Assembly: GCA_945871625.1 (NCBI GenBank)
Contig: CAMBWL010000001.1
Location: 1 to 29,257, forward strand
DNA length: 29,257 bases
From: Bifidobacterium breve
Lineage (GTDB): Bacteria > Actinomycetota > Acidimicrobiia > Acidimicrobiales > Ilumatobacteraceae
Direction of reading: 5' to 3'
The position numbers and the translations under genes were made by a program. The notes under the pieces are model-generated. The model made no database searches. It worked only from the letters and a program-made list of their open reading frames with translations, and was not told the DNA's origin. This document shows, piece after piece, positions 1 to 10,610 of this stretch (the stretch's first letter is position 1; each line of letters starts with the position of its first letter).

Positions 1-896
1 CGAAGTTACCTGTGACCAATCGGAGATTGAGTGAGCATCAGCCCACTTGTTTAGTTGGCGCAGAATTTTGATTGGCGCTCTTGGGTCGGCGAAAGTTGCC
101 GTGCCCACCTGCACGGCATCGGCGCCAGCAAGCATCAATTCGACCGCCGTCTCGGCAGATGTCACTCCACCTGCACCAATTATTTTTAATTCGGGCAAGG
201 CTGCTCGCACGTCGTAGATACATCGAACGGCAATCGGATGAATCGCCGACCCAGATAAACCTCCGCGAATATTGCCCAGAATTGGCAGCCCCGTTTCAGT
301 GTCTATCGCCATGCCGATCACCGTATTCACCAGAGTCACTGCCTGAGCGCCTGCCGACGAAACTGCGCGCGCGATGTCGACGAGTTGCGAGGTATTCGGA
401 CTCAACTTTGCCCACAATGGCGAACCAGAAGCTTGACACGCTTCGATGACTTTGGCGCTCAAGGTTGCATCGTGACTGAACATCGCGTGGTCGCCACCCA
501 AGTTCGGGCACGAAAGATTGACTTCAATTGCCGCAACACGGTCACGCACATCGGCCAAAACTCGCGCGACCTGAAGATAGTCGTCGATGCTGTGCCCCCA
601 GATGCTTACAACCACTTTTGCCTGCGCGCGTTCGAGGGCGACTAAATCATCGTCGATGAAACTTCGCACACCACCACCCTGAAGTCCGACACTATTGAGC
701 ATCCCCGAATTTGTCGGATGAAGTCGTGGTGCTGCGTTGCCTGGCCATTCAAAATGCGCGACTGATTTGGTGACGACTGCACCTATCTCGCGCAACGGAA
801 AGTAGGCGTCAAACTCGGCGCCATAACCAGCCGTACCCGACGCCGTCAAGATTGGGTGGGCAAGTTCGACCGTGCCGATCGAAATCGGGTTGCGTT

Positions 897-900
<4 letters not shown>
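1..900 (-). CDS. pyrD: Dihydroorotate dehydrogenase, class 1 (1B-like), 3' end cut by window edge
   Basis: Oxidises dihydroorotate to orotate, the fourth step of UMP synthesis, using FMN in a TIM barrel. I translated it directly: it starts at the ATG at 898-900 and stays open for 300 codons to base 1 with no stop, so only a few C-terminal codons should be missing (family about 300-312 residues). Visible motifs are TASGTAGYG near residue 18, NSVGLQGGGV near residue 70, NLSCPN with the catalytic-base Cys131, and the FMN phosphate region GAGGVTSAE followed by GADAVQVGTA. Cys rather than Ser marks class 1, and the N-terminal TASGT/GYG pattern resembles subclass 1B, which normally works with PyrK. 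Its ATG overlaps the carB stop in ATGA, so it is probably translationally coupled. No pyrK lies between carB and pyrD. Confidence 0.95.
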
Positions 901-4195
<3,295 letters not shown>

Positions 4196-4196
<1 letters not shown>

Positions 4197-5296
4197 TACT
4201 TGGCTTCCATGCGGGCCACGAATTCAGCGAATAAATAACGACTGTCATGCGGGCCTGGTCCGGCTTCGGGATGATATTGCACACTGAAAGCGTTCGCCCC
4301 GAGCACCTTCATTCCTTCATTCGTATTGTCATTGAGGTTGACATGGGTGACCTCTGCTTTGGTCGCCAATGAGTCGGCATCAACGCAAAAATTATGGTTC
4401 TGGCTGGTGATCTCGACCGTATTCGTCGCCAGATTGCGCACGGGATGATTCGCCCCATGATGTCCGAAGGGCAGCTTAAAAGTTTTGCCACCAAGCGCCA
4501 GGGCCATCAACTGGTGCCCCAGACAAATGCCGAACATCGCCACGCCAGTACCCAGCAGTTCGCGAATTGTTGCGGGTGCTCCATGCACCATTTCAGGATC
4601 TCCTGGCCCGTTTGAGAGAAATATTCCGTTCGGCGACAACGCCATCACATCGCTGGCGCTCGTCGTCGCCGGCACGACATGCACGGTTGCAAACTCCCCC
4701 AGACAATTCAACATCGTCGTTTTGATCCCAAAATCGAACGCGACGACCTTCAACTTGCCCGAACCATGGATGAAACTCTTGGTGGTCGTAACTTGGGCGA
4801 TCAAATTTCTGCCGGTGGTGCCCTTTTCGCTCAAAGCGGCCTTGCGCAACTCGGACTCAGTCGCAGTACCGAATGCGCCCGGCATCGCCCCGGATTCGCG
4901 CAACACCCGGGTCAATTTGCGCGTGTCGATGCCGGCAATCCCCGAAACTTGATGTTGCTTCAAAAATGAATCCAGCGAATCATCGCTGCGCCAATTGCTG
5001 CGCCGACGAGAAAGTTCGCGAACGATCACTCCGCGCGCGAAAACTTTTGCCGACTCGTTGTCTGGTGCCGCCGTGCCGTAGTTGCCTATATGAGGAGTCG
5101 TGAAAGTAATTATCTGACCGGCATACGAAGGATCAGTTAAAATTTCTTGATATCCAGAAAGGCCCGTGTGAAACACGACTTCACCCCGGGCGATTACAGG
5201 TGCTGATAGTTCGGAAGAACCGGCACCTATTGCCTCTCCCTCAAAAACTGTGCCGTCTTTTAAAACGAGTGCCGCTGGCCTGATACTGCGTGTCAT
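4196..5296 (-). CDS. carA: Carbamoyl phosphate synthetase small (glutaminase) subunit
   Basis: Class I glutamine amidotransferase that hydrolyses glutamine and passes ammonia to CarB. The protein is 366 residues, the usual length. The N-terminal CPSase small-chain domain shows TGYQE-like LSGYQEILTDPSYAGQ (about 46-60) and GIAGIDTRKLTR. The amidotransferase domain has the nucleophile Cys258 in GICLGHQ and the partner His342 and Glu344 in QYHPEAGPG, so it should be active. The ATG overlaps the pyrC stop (ATGA), and its own TAA shares one base with the carB ATG, as expected for two subunits made in equal amounts. The position inside a pyr operon, not an arg cluster, suggests regulation through pyrimidines. 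Confidence 0.98.
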
Positions 5297-6573
5297 CTTC
5301 GTGCTTGACCGTCAATCACCGTTGGCGAACCGTTGAAAATTGTGTGGCGAACTCGTCCGCGCAACGTGCGACCCAAATACGGAGTGTTCACACTTTTGCT
5401 GGCGAGACGGTTGATGTCGATGCTCCAAGTTAGTTCAGGATCAAATACGCAGAGGTTGGCTTTATTACCCACTGCCACATCGCAACCATGGGTTTTGTCG
5501 ATGCGTGCAATTTTTGCCGGGTTCCAACTCATCAACGCAACAATGTCGCGAATCTCGCAAGCACCCTCGGCCAGCACAACTCCGAGCGCCGTCTCAAGAC
5601 CCAGCATTCCTGGTGGAGCCATGTCTAGAGACATTTCTTTATCTCGTCGCGGGTGCGGTGCGTGATCGGTTGCAATCGCATCGATCGTGCCGTCCAGTAG
5701 ACCGGCTTTCAACGCCTGAATATCGCCCGCCGAACGCAAAGGTGGATTCACTTTGAACACCGGATTGTAAGAACTGAGCAGTTCTTCGGTCAGCGACAAG
5801 TGATGCGGCGTCACCTCGGCTGTTATCGGCAAACCATCTCGTTTGCCCGCCCGCACCAACTCGACGCTGCGCTTTGTTGAAAGATGCAAAAAGTGCATCG
5901 ACGCACCCGTGATTCGCACCAGTTCAATATCGCGAAAGACCATCAACTCTTCGGCGATTGCCGGCCAACCAGGCAAACCCAAATCGGTGCAACATCGACA
6001 CTCATTCATCACCGCGCCTTTGGTTAGTTCGGCGACTTCACAATGTTGGGCCAGTGTTACTCCAAGACCCTTGGCATATTCGAGTGCGCGGCGCATTAGC
6101 GCAGCATCTTGGACTCCGTTTCCGTCGTCGGTAAAAAAAGTTACTCCAGCCTGAGCCAACTCGGCCATCGGTGCGAGCGATTCGCCGAGACGTCCGAGTG
6201 TGATGCATCCACTCGGCACGACATCGACTAGACCCGCGCGCTTACCTTGTTCGCGCACGAAGTCGATCACGGCGACCGAATCTTGTGGCGGATCAGTGTT
6301 CGGCATCGCCACCAGCGCCGTATATCCGCCTAATGCGCCGGCACGACTGCCTGTCTCGATTGTCTCTGCTTCTTCTTTGCCTGGTTCGCGCAGGTGCGCA
6401 TGTAGATCAACAAAACCGCTGCTAACGATGCAACCAGATGCGTCAAGTTGGGTGTCGCCTTTGAGATTTTTACCGACTTCGGCAACAAAACCATTTTCTA
6501 TTTTCACGTCGGCCACGAGTTGCGACGTTCGATTGATGATCGTTCCGTTCTTGATCACAATCGAGCCGCTCAT
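5293..6573 (-). CDS. pyrC: Dihydroorotase, class I
   Basis: Zinc amidohydrolase that closes carbamoyl aspartate to dihydroorotate, the third pyrimidine step. The 426 residues fit class I bacterial enzymes. The metal-site signature DLHAHLREPG gives His58 and His60. FFTDDG supplies Asp150 where other classes use a carbamylated lysine, His177 (AQHCE) and His230 (FLHLST) follow, and the catalytic Asp303 sits in ATDHAPH. All key residues are present, so it is predicted active and is not one of the inactive DHOase-like partners of aspartate transcarbamoylase. It overlaps pyrB and carA by ATGA at both ends, placing it in the middle of one translationally coupled operon. Confidence 0.97.
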   Translation of the reverse strand: MSGSIVIKNGTIINRTSQLVADVKIENGFVAEVGKNLKGDTQLDASGCIVSSGFVDLHAHLREPGKEEAETIETGSRAGALGGYTALVAMPNTDPPQDSVAVIDFVREQGKRAGLVDVVPSGCITLGRLGESLAPMAELAQAGVTFFTDDGNGVQDAALMRRALEYAKGLGVTLAQHCEVAELTKGAVMNECRCCTDLGLPGWPAIAEELMVFRDIELVRITGASMHFLHLSTKRSVELVRAGKRDGLPITAEVTPHHLSLTEELLSSYNPVFKVNPPLRSAGDIQALKAGLLDGTIDAIATDHAPHPRRDKEMSLDMAPPGMLGLETALGVVLAEGACEIRDIVALMSWNPAKIARIDKTHGCDVAVGNKANLCVFDPELTWSIDINRLASKSVNTPYLGRTLRGRVRHTIFNGSPTVIDGQARR

Positions 6574-7505
6574 GCTTGGCCTGCGAGGTTTGATCCGCTG
6601 CCAAGAAGTTCAAATAGCACGGCCATGCGCACCGACACCCCGTTGGCAACTTGGCGATGAATCAGCGAATTCTTTACATCTGAAGGATCAATTTGCATTT
6701 CAACACCACGATTCATCGGCCCGGGGTGCATTACGATCGCGTTCGATCGCAGACCCAACACGCGCTTTTGCGTCAAGCCATATTGCTCGCTGTATTCGCG
6801 CAGAGTTGGCACATGTCCTTGGGCCATGCGCTCACTTTGCAGACGCAACATATACAACACATCGCTCTCGGCAAGCACCTCATCGAGATCATGCGAAACA
6901 TCAACTGGCCAGTGCGAAACATCCGGCGGCAACAGTGTCGGCGGGGCAACCAGGGTGACTTTGGCACCCAACATCGAGAACGCTTGAATGTTGCTTCGTG
7001 CTACCCGCGAATGTTTGATGTCGCCGACGATCGTCACTTTCATTCCTGCAAAGTTTTGTGCATGGGTCGCCTCACGAATCGTGTAGCAATCTACAAGTGC
7101 CTGCGTTGGGTGCTGATGCGCGCCATCCCCTGCATTGATAATCGAGGCGGTTGTCCAGGCGCTGATCTGCCATGGAATACCAACCGACTTGTGTCTGACG
7201 ACAAATGCATCAACACCCATGTCGGTGATCGTCGCGACGGTGTCGCGCAACGACTCGCCTTTGTTGACGCTTGAAGTTGAGACATTAAATGTCAGCGTGT
7301 CGGCAGACAGTCTTTTGGCCGCCGTCTCAAAACTCAAGCGCGTGCGTGTTGAATCTTCGAAGAACAAACTGGCGACCGTACGTCCACGTAGCGCAGGCAC
7401 CTTTGGCACCGGTCGTTGGTTGATCTCGGCCATGTGATCGGTGAGTTGCAACAACTTATTTAGTCCGTCTAAGCCAAGTTCGTCGATCGAACGCAAGTGC
7501 TTCAT
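6570..7505 (-). CDS. pyrB: Aspartate carbamoyltransferase catalytic subunit
   Basis: Transfers the carbamoyl group from carbamoyl phosphate to aspartate, the committed pyrimidine step. The 311 residues are a typical catalytic chain. The carbamoyl-phosphate loop is DSTRTR at 51-56, followed by Lys82 in NKGES, HPTQALVD in the middle, GDIKHSRVARSN, and HPGPMNRG near the C terminus. No pyrI regulatory chain is seen next to it, so allosteric control by a PyrI partner is unlikely and control by PyrR is the simpler reading. The ATG overlaps the pyrR stop (ATGA), and the stop overlaps the pyrC ATG the same way. Confidence 0.97.
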   Translation of the reverse strand: MKHLRSIDELGLDGLNKLLQLTDHMAEINQRPVPKVPALRGRTVASLFFEDSTRTRLSFETAAKRLSADTLTFNVSTSSVNKGESLRDTVATITDMGVDAFVVRHKSVGIPWQISAWTTASIINAGDGAHQHPTQALVDCYTIREATHAQNFAGMKVTIVGDIKHSRVARSNIQAFSMLGAKVTLVAPPTLLPPDVSHWPVDVSHDLDEVLAESDVLYMLRLQSERMAQGHVPTLREYSEQYGLTQKRVLGLRSNAIVMHPGPMNRGVEMQIDPSDVKNSLIHRQVANGVSVRMAVLFELLGSGSNLAGQA

Positions 7506-8053
7506 GATTTTGCATCCACGAACGGAGTGATCAGAACACCCTGACTTGTCACTGACACTTCGTCACCACGATGGGTTGGCAAGTTCTTGCCGACAAAATC
7601 TGGGCGAATCGGCAATTCGCGATGTCCGCGATCGATCAGCACTGCAAGTTGCACTGCCCGTGGCCGACCGTAGTTATTCAAGCCTTCCATCGCCGCTCTG
7701 ACCGTGCGACCCGTGAACAGCACATCATCGACCACGACGACCGTCGCCCCCGATAAGTCGAATGGAATACTGCTGATCGCCCCGAGCGAAACTGGTCGCA
7801 AACCAATGTCGTCTCGGTGCAGGCTGACATCCAAAGCCCCAACCGGCACTTCAACGGACTTTTCAATCTGGTTGATTTGCGCGGCTATCTCTTCGGCAAT
7901 CCAGGTGCCACCACGTTGCAGACCGACTATTGCCAAACCTTCAACGCCATGATTGCGTTCAATTATTTCGTGGGCGATTCTCACAATCGCGCGACGCACA
8001 TCGGCCGCAGTCATCGCTTCGCGCGAAGAAACCTCGTTCGCAGACTTTCCCAT
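7502..8053 (-). CDS. pyrR: Pyrimidine operon regulator PyrR (uracil phosphoribosyltransferase fold)
   Basis: RNA-binding regulator that senses UMP/UTP and often has weak uracil phosphoribosyltransferase activity. It has the type I PRTase fold with the PRPP motif VVVVDDVLFTGRT at 105-117, GLQRGG near 44, and the PyrR-type segment DRGHRELPIRPDFVGKN at 141-157. I chose the ATG at 8051-8053 (183 residues): GGAGGAG lies six bases upstream of it, while the in-frame GTG at 8057-8059 would overlap that ribosome binding site and is rejected. It is the first gene of the operon, as usual for PyrR. The PyrR-type hairpin just upstream implies autoregulation at translation initiation, with downstream genes coupled by ATGA overlaps. 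Confidence 0.96.
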   Translation of the reverse strand: MGKSANEVSSREAMTAADVRRAIVRIAHEIIERNHGVEGLAIVGLQRGGTWIAEEIAAQINQIEKSVEVPVGALDVSLHRDDIGLRPVSLGAISSIPFDLSGATVVVVDDVLFTGRTVRAAMEGLNNYGRPRAVQLAVLIDRGHRELPIRPDFVGKNLPTHRGDEVSVTSQGVLITPFVDAKS

Positions 8054-8059
8054 TTTCAC

Positions 8060-8065
8060 TCCTCC
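8060..8065 (-). promoter_or_regulatory. Ribosome binding site of pyrR
   Basis: On the minus strand these bases read GGAGGA, a near-perfect Shine-Dalgarno sequence six bases before the ATG at 8051-8053. It decides the start codon: the longer reading from the GTG at 8059 would leave no spacing. Its first two G bases can also pair in the lower stem of the PyrR hairpin upstream, so access to it may be regulated. Confidence 0.85.
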
Positions 8066-8094
8066 GTTTGAGTCTCACAGGACTCTTTTTACGG
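8064..8094 (-). promoter_or_regulatory. PyrR-binding RNA hairpin in the pyrR leader (predicted)
   Basis: On the minus strand the upper stem GAGUC (8085-8081) pairs with GACUC (8074-8070) around a six-base loop CUGUGA (8080-8075). The known PyrR consensus is ARUCCNGNGAGGYU. Here the match is AGUCCUGUGAGACU, with the loop CNGNGA exact and the single mismatch turning a U-G pair into U-A, which keeps the stem. An A-rich internal loop (8090-8086 against 8069-8068) is followed by a lower stem, CCGU (8094-8091) with ACGG (8067-8064). This is the bipartite form known for PyrR sites. The lower stem takes two G bases of the ribosome binding site, so PyrR bound with UMP/UTP should block pyrR translation. 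The match is read from sequence; binding is inferred. Confidence 0.8.
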
Positions 8095-8122
8095 TTGTTG
8101 AATTAATTAATTTTCGGACCTC

Positions 8123-8131
8123 AATATATCA
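8123..8131 (-). promoter_or_regulatory. Candidate extended -10 promoter for the pyr operon
   Basis: The minus strand reads TGATATATT, an extended -10 pattern (TG, one base, TATATT). The -35 region is weak: TGACGG lies 19 bases upstream. Transcription would begin near 8116, giving a leader of about 63 bases that contains the PyrR hairpin. It falls in the only clearly AT-rich gap of the window, between the DUF2079 stop and pyrR, including the 12-base palindrome AATTAATTAATT at 8101-8112. No terminator is seen for the upstream genes, so read-through from nusB/DUF2079 is also possible. Confidence 0.4.
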
Positions 8132-8154
8132 CCCTGCCTAAACGACCCCGTCAT

Positions 8155-9615
8155 TTAGGTCTTCTTAAACACGACCCACCACGAATTCGCAAAGGTGATT
8201 TCAAAGTTCGGCGAAACCTCCGACCAAATTTGCGCCATCTGGTCGTCCATAACCTTGGGTAGAACCACGTACTCGATCTCGTCTACGAACGGCAATACAT
8301 CGCCAACCGCAAACGCATCAAGGCCGTATAGCGCCCTGCGAAACGGCACCGGGAAAGCATAAATTCGTTCTCTGCGAGCCAAATGCGCGGTAAGTGGATG
8401 ATATGCACTCACCACAGCACTCGACGGAACTTTACCCATTGCCTCTCGGGCGGCCGAAGCTGATTCAAGTTTTGATCTGTTGTATGCGATCTGGGTGCGA
8501 CCACCGGGAAGCGGCGACCACATGAACGCCGAAATCAAACTCGTAACCACACAAACTCCGACCAGAGACTTGCGAAACTTCTGTGGAAGTCGGCCTATCG
8601 CATGAATTGTGCCGAAAACCAAGATCGGCACAACTACGAACGAATAGTGATACTCAATATGAAACTGATACCAAAAAGTACTAACAATATTTGCCCCGAC
8701 AACCAGAATTGCAATTGCTGCAACTTCAGGGAAAGCAAAGAAAATCATCGCCGTTGGCAAAGCCAACTGCAACAAATAATAAGGACGAGATTCGCTGACA
8801 AGGTAACTTGCGACATCCAAGGGGTCTGTGAAAGATTTGCTGATCAATCCACCCCATCCGCCAAAAGGTATGCGCCAAGAGTTGCGAAAGCCCACACCGT
8901 TGATCCCCTGTTGAATACCGAATATCGCCAAAATCATGTACCACAGTGACGCGACGACAGTCGTCAGTCCGACTGTTCGATTTTTGCGGAAAGTTATCCA
9001 AACCCCAAGAGGAATCAACACGAGTGCCACATCTTCTTTGACACTCAGGCTGAGAATTGCCATGACAAAGAAAAGTCGCCAGCGATTTTCTAATGCGGCG
9101 TACAGTGAAACTCCAATCAACAGACCCAAAAATGAATCAGGATGAAAATTTTCGAGACCAATCCAAACTGATGCTGGATGGATCAAATAAACGACGGCAA
9201 ACACGGTGGCGAACATCTCGCTGGCAAGTCGTTTGCGAGCGTACAAAAAAACCGGAATCGCCCCGGCAGCAATTGCGATTGCCTGAACTACGAATAAAAA
9301 CGAAGTTGAACCGACGAACCAGTAAAACGGCACCAAAAACAACAGAACAAAACTTGTATGGTCTCCGAAAAGGTTTCTTCCCATCAAAGTTACGAATGGA
9401 TTTTTGAACTCTGATAGCAACCAAATGCCCTGATCGTAAAGCCCGAAGTCATAGGCCGATGTGTTCAACCCTCGGTGCAGTTCGACACTTAGCGCACCCA
9501 AATAAATCGCCATTAACCAGATTGCTGCGCCCGTGGCGGTTTGCCAAACTGTTATTTGACTGGCTCTAAAACGGAGATTCTCAAGTGTCTTACGCGTAAG
9601 TTCAACTCCCTTCAA
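8155..9615 (-). CDS. DUF2079 family multi-pass membrane protein
   Basis: Polytopic inner-membrane protein of 486 residues, recognised as DUF2079 from the N-terminal pattern YDFGLYDQGIW, NLFGDHTSF, and the later HPDSFLGL, SVKEDVAL and AYHPLTAHLARRERIYAFP. About nine or ten hydrophobic segments are visible, the first near residues 25-45, and a soluble C-terminal part of about 110 residues follows the last one. The family is distantly related to GT-C glycosyltransferases, but substrate and reaction are unknown and I do not assign one. The start is uncertain: the reading opens with TTG at 9613-9615, twelve bases after nusB, behind a weak CCAAGG, and no ATG or GTG occurs before the first membrane segment. 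It probably shares the nusB transcript. It is the one gene here without a clear link to its neighbours. Confidence 0.85.
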   Translation of the reverse strand: MKGVELTRKTLENLRFRASQITVWQTATGAAIWLMAIYLGALSVELHRGLNTSAYDFGLYDQGIWLLSEFKNPFVTLMGRNLFGDHTSFVLLFLVPFYWFVGSTSFLFVVQAIAIAAGAIPVFLYARKRLASEMFATVFAVVYLIHPASVWIGLENFHPDSFLGLLIGVSLYAALENRWRLFFVMAILSLSVKEDVALVLIPLGVWITFRKNRTVGLTTVVASLWYMILAIFGIQQGINGVGFRNSWRIPFGGWGGLISKSFTDPLDVASYLVSESRPYYLLQLALPTAMIFFAFPEVAAIAILVVGANIVSTFWYQFHIEYHYSFVVVPILVFGTIHAIGRLPQKFRKSLVGVCVVTSLISAFMWSPLPGGRTQIAYNRSKLESASAAREAMGKVPSSAVVSAYHPLTAHLARRERIYAFPVPFRRALYGLDAFAVGDVLPFVDEIEYVVLPKVMDDQMAQIWSEVSPNFEITFANSWWVVFKKT

Positions 9616-9627
9616 CCTTGGGCGAGT

Positions 9628-10047
9628 TTAGACGCGGACTTTTTTCGCAATCGCTGAGAGTATTCCGTTGACATACTTTCCAGATTCATCGGTAGAAAAA
9701 CGCTTGGCTAGTTCTACTGCCTCGTTGATTATCACCGCAATCGGCACTTCTGGTCGCTCGATAAGTTCGTAGATTGCCAACCTCAACACGTTTCGGTCTA
9801 TCGCTGGCATGCGACCAATTGTCCAGGTGTGAGAGAACTCGGTGATCATCTCATCGGTTGTCGACCGCAACGCTTCTACTGCGATTGCCATCTGCGACAC
9901 CGTGTCGTCAACTTTCAGAACCTGTGCCTGAATTACTTCGGCGACGTTTATATTGCGTGATTCAGCCTCGTATAAAAAATGGAGAACCCGTTCGCGGGCC
10001 GTGCTGCGAATGTCATCCCCAAATTTGTGTTTACTGGATGTCGACAT
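9628..10047 (-). CDS. nusB: Transcription antitermination factor NusB
   Basis: Small all-helical RNA-binding protein that, with NusE (S10), binds boxA in rRNA leaders and supports antitermination of rRNA operons. The 139 residues are normal. Typical features are ARERVLHFLYEAE near the N terminus, the central TIGRMPAIDRNVLRLAIYEL, and the C-terminal INEAVELAKRFST and YVNGILSAI. The ATG at 10045-10047 shares one base with the efp stop (TGATG), so translation is probably coupled. The efp-nusB pairing is very widespread in Gram-positive bacteria and supports the call. Confidence 0.96.
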   Translation of the reverse strand: MSTSSKHKFGDDIRSTARERVLHFLYEAESRNINVAEVIQAQVLKVDDTVSQMAIAVEALRSTTDEMITEFSHTWTIGRMPAIDRNVLRLAIYELIERPEVPIAVIINEAVELAKRFSTDESGKYVNGILSAIAKKVRV

Positions 10048-10610
10048 CAGACTCTCGTGATGTATTCGCCGGAACGGGTGTCGACTTTGACTCGATCACC
10101 GATGTTCACGAATAGCGGCACCTGTATAACTTTGCCCGTTTCAAGGGTGGCCGGTTTGCGTGCTCCAGATACTCGGTCACCTTGAATGCCCGGTTCGGTC
10201 ACTGCAATGTTCAGTTCGACTGTCACGGCGATTTCAACGCTGACAATCTCATCTTTATATTGGGCAATAATTGCTTTCGCACCCTCGACGAGGTAATCGG
10301 CTGATTCACCTAGCGCCCGTGGCGAAACGTTGATCTGCTCGTATGACGCGGTGTCCATGAACACGAAGTCATCACCTTCTTTGTACAAAAACTGCATGTC
10401 GGCCCGGTCAAGAATCGCCTGCTCAACACGCACGCCGGCATTAAATGTGCGTTCCAAGATGTTGCTTGTTCGCAGGTTGCGCAATTTGGTGCGAACGAAT
10501 GCACCGCCTTTGCCTGGTTTGACATGTTGAAAGTCGACGACCGTGTACAGCCCGTTATCGATCTCGAGAGTGATGCCGTTTTTTAGGTCGTTGGTTGTAA
10601 TTGCAGGCAC
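10047..10610 (-). CDS. efp: Translation elongation factor P
   Basis: Relieves ribosomes stalled at proline runs. The 187 residues give the usual three beta-barrel domains: KOW-like (1-65), central OB (about 66-128) and C-terminal OB (about 129-187). The tip loop reads HVKPGKGGAF with Lys34 at the position that contacts the P-site tRNA. The C-terminal part has GDRVSGARKPATLETGKVIQVP and GDRVKVDTRSGEYI, as usual. The start is GTG at 10608-10610, backed by AAGGA six bases upstream. This start and its ribosome binding site lie inside the end of pepP (28-base overlap), so efp translation may depend on pepP translation. No EF-P modification enzyme (epmA, earP, ymfI) is visible in the window. Confidence 0.97.
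   Translation of the reverse strand: MPAITTNDLKNGITLEIDNGLYTVVDFQHVKPGKGGAFVRTKLRNLRTSNILERTFNAGVRVEQAILDRADMQFLYKEGDDFVFMDTASYEQINVSPRALGESADYLVEGAKAIIAQYKDEIVSVEIAVTVELNIAVTEPGIQGDRVSGARKPATLETGKVIQVPLFVNIGDRVKVDTRSGEYITRV

Noticed and set aside
6200..6958. Plus-strand open frame of 252 codons
   Set aside because: It lies across pyrC and pyrB, which are certain on the other strand; its translation is low-complexity in Ser, Ala, Arg and Thr and resembles no family. It is an antisense shadow.
8070..8090. Plus-strand terminator (stem, loop, then five T)
   Set aside because: Nothing is transcribed toward it on the plus strand, and the stem is only five pairs. The same bases on the minus strand are better explained by the PyrR hairpin, where the A run forms the internal loop.
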